Positions 6,025 through 6,911 of a stretch of DNA of 6,911 nt are shown piece after piece (position 1 is the stretch's first letter; each line of letters begins with the position of its first letter). The DNA lies in assembly GCA_026390285.1 (NCBI GenBank), contig JAPLGH010000038.1:1-6911 (forward strand), given 5' to 3'. The DNA is from Caldisericota bacterium. Its GTDB lineage: Bacteria; Caldisericota; Caldisericia; Cryosericales; Cryosericaceae. A program made the position numbers and the translations under genes. Under the pieces are notes generated by a model that was not told where the DNA came from, ran no database searches, and saw only the letters and a program-made list of their open reading frames with translations.

Positions 6025-6547
6025 TATGGGTATCCTCACGGTGATGCCTGATTCTCTTCCACAAAGGTCTCACTCTATCTCCGAGCCGTCCCCATACTCT
6101 CTGTGGTACGATAAGGTATGTTACGCTCAGGACCACAAGGACCAAATAGAGCCAGAAGACGGGTGACCGAAGTGCGCTTTCCAACCACCAGAATCCATGA
6201 TACAGTGAATCACCATAGACCATCACTCCGAGGTAGAGGGTCACAATAAGAATGACGGTAGCAAGCCACTTCAGGAAGCGTCGTGAAGCAGGATAGTTAC
6301 ATAAGGCAATCCCCGCAAGGATTGCTGCGAAGATGGGGGACCCTATGTACTCCGCCATGTAGTAAGGATATCCACTGTGCATCCAGTTTCCAACAGCATC
6401 GCACACCAACAAGATGACTGGCCACAAGAACATGGCTCCAAACAACCATCTTTCGATCCTCGTTCTTCGTGAGTTCTCGTTATCCATGGTCGTCCATGGG
6501 TGCACCGGTTTGACTGTGGTTCTCATGGGGTCTTCCTGATCACTCAC
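6014..6547 (-). CDS. Four-helix membrane protein of unknown function, paralog of its downstream neighbour (short form)
   Basis: The protein has 177 residues. GTG 6547 has GGGAGG (6559-6554) six bases upstream and is clearly better than the later ATG codons. About 33 polar residues come first, then helices at about 34-52, 66-83, 92-112 and 128-147, and a strongly basic tail (about 150-177, with KRIRHHRE). It resembles the downstream protein in all three conserved blocks (IERWLF...FLWPVILL; SPIFAAILAGIALC...RRFLKW; SPVFWLYLVLVVLSV...VPQRVW), so the pair arose by tandem duplication, with the neighbour longer by one loop or helix region. No catalytic motif is visible. The genes overlap and should be one operon. 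The leader contains two alternative hairpins (6573-6628). The family is not recognised; a small integral membrane role is all that can be said. Confidence 0.75.
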   Translation of the reverse strand: MSDQEDPMRTTVKPVHPWTTMDNENSRRTRIERWLFGAMFLWPVILLVCDAVGNWMHSGYPYYMAEYIGSPIFAAILAGIALCNYPASRRFLKWLATVILIVTLYLGVMVYGDSLYHGFWWLESALRSPVFWLYLVLVVLSVTYLIVPQRVWGRLGDRVRPLWKRIRHHREDTHNGK

Positions 6548-6572
6548 GAATAGCCTCCCGCTCCTTGATCCA

Positions 6573-6628
6573 ATGGTGAATGGAGCCCGGTCACCATAGC
6601 CGGACCAGAATGGCTGATCCGGCTATGG
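6573..6628 (-). promoter_or_regulatory. Two overlapping, mutually exclusive hairpins in the leader of the membrane gene pair
   Basis: CCATAGCCGG (6594-6603) and CCGGCTATGG (6619-6628) are perfect 10-base arms with a 15-base loop. ATGGTGA (6573-6579) and TCACCAT (6591-6597) are perfect 7-base arms with an 11-base loop. The two stems share bases 6594-6597, so they cannot form fully together. In the minus-strand transcript the large stem forms first, and the second ends about 14 bases before the GGGAGG ribosome binding site. No T run follows either stem, so a plain intrinsic terminator is unlikely. It could be an attenuator-like switch, a weak terminator for the upstream gene, or a palindromic protein-binding site. 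Confidence 0.45.
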
Positions 6629-6670
6629 CATGAACAGGGGCAAGCCTTTCGGTGATGTCCAGGAAATGTC

Positions 6671-6911
6671 CTATTGAAAGAGGTCGACTGAAGGAAGAGA
6701 GATGTTGTCTGACGCATTCTTGAAGGGGAGAGAGGAGCCCTGCTTTCCCTTTGTGTCAAAGCTTGTTACCGAAGTCTTGTCTGCACGCAGACTTCCAAGC
6801 ACCGTTCCGAACGCCGCATCCACGGCGTAGTACACTCGGTTCCAGTTGACATCAGGGTATTCGATAATCAGCATGCCATTGTCGCTCGCCACCTCAGCCG
6901 GGATCGGCGCC
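6671..6911 (-). CDS. C-terminal part of an unrecognised protein, cut by window edge
   Basis: An open frame enters from the right edge and ends at TAG 6673-6671, leaving 79 residues. It reads APIPAEVASDNGMLIIEYP at the edge, then alternating hydrophobic and polar residues (DVNWNRVYYAVDAAFGTVLG) and a polar Ser/Lys-rich end (DTKGKQGSSLPFKNASDN). This suggests beta structure, possibly of a secreted or envelope protein, but I see no family motif. A GTG at 6892 is in frame, but a GAGG touches it with no spacer, so it is not a believable start and the gene most likely begins outside the window. The gene lies 123 bases upstream of the membrane pair on the same strand and may be co-transcribed, with the hairpins at 6573-6628 between. 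Confidence 0.55.
   Translation of the reverse strand, partial: APIPAEVASDNGMLIIEYPDVNWNRVYYAVDAAFGTVLGSLRADKTSVTSFDTKGKQGSSLPFKNASDNISLPSVDLFQ

Noticed and set aside
5867..6166. 99-residue open frame on the plus strand
   Set aside because: It is a shadow of the two paralogous membrane genes, whose shared motifs support the minus strand.
6671..6892. Separate 73-residue gene starting at GTG 6892
   Set aside because: The frame stays open to the window edge, and the GAGG touches the GTG without spacing; a truncated longer gene is more likely.
1..6911. A novel defence, mobile or biosynthetic system
   Set aside because: No nuclease, transposase, toxin, polymerase, phage or biosynthetic motif is seen; most genes are housekeeping or envelope types, and only the membrane paralog pair and the edge fragment are unassigned.

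Overview
The window looks like ordinary bacterial chromosome, moderately GC-rich by eye. Genes are compact, have good Shine-Dalgarno sites (GGAGG type, with GTG and TTG starts in use), and several carry clear sigma-70-type promoters with 16-17 base spacers. An ECF-transporter S component and a LiaF-like membrane protein point loosely to a Gram-positive or deep-branching lineage, but I cannot name a phylum. There are no RNA genes, insertion sequences, CRISPR arrays or phage genes, and no gene-free stretch exceeds 300 bases.

Layout: a cold shock protein runs off the left edge on the minus strand (1-87). A flavodoxin-family protein (295-828) diverges from it, and each has its own promoter. On the plus strand follow a six-helix membrane protein with a proline-rich tail (936-1571), a frameshifted ECF S component (1631-2160), 2,3-bisphosphoglycerate-dependent phosphoglycerate mutase gpmA (2248-2994), a membrane-anchored Asp-box beta-propeller protein (3033-4091) probably co-transcribed with gpmA, and a frameshifted rlmN (4156-5228). 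Convergent to these, on the minus strand, are two overlapping genes for paralogous multi-helix membrane proteins of unknown function (6547-6014 and 6024-5326), preceded by an unusual pair of mutually exclusive hairpins (6573-6628). The C-terminal part of an unrecognised protein (6911-6671) runs off the right edge.

The genes do not form one pathway. Glycolysis (gpmA), translation quality (rlmN), vitamin or small-molecule uptake (ECF S) and envelope proteins sit side by side. I see no convincing new multi-gene system. The points most worth checking are the two disrupted genes, one of them hidden under an apparently intact open frame, the probable leaderless start of rlmN, the orphan membrane paralog pair, and the alternative-hairpin leader in front of that pair.
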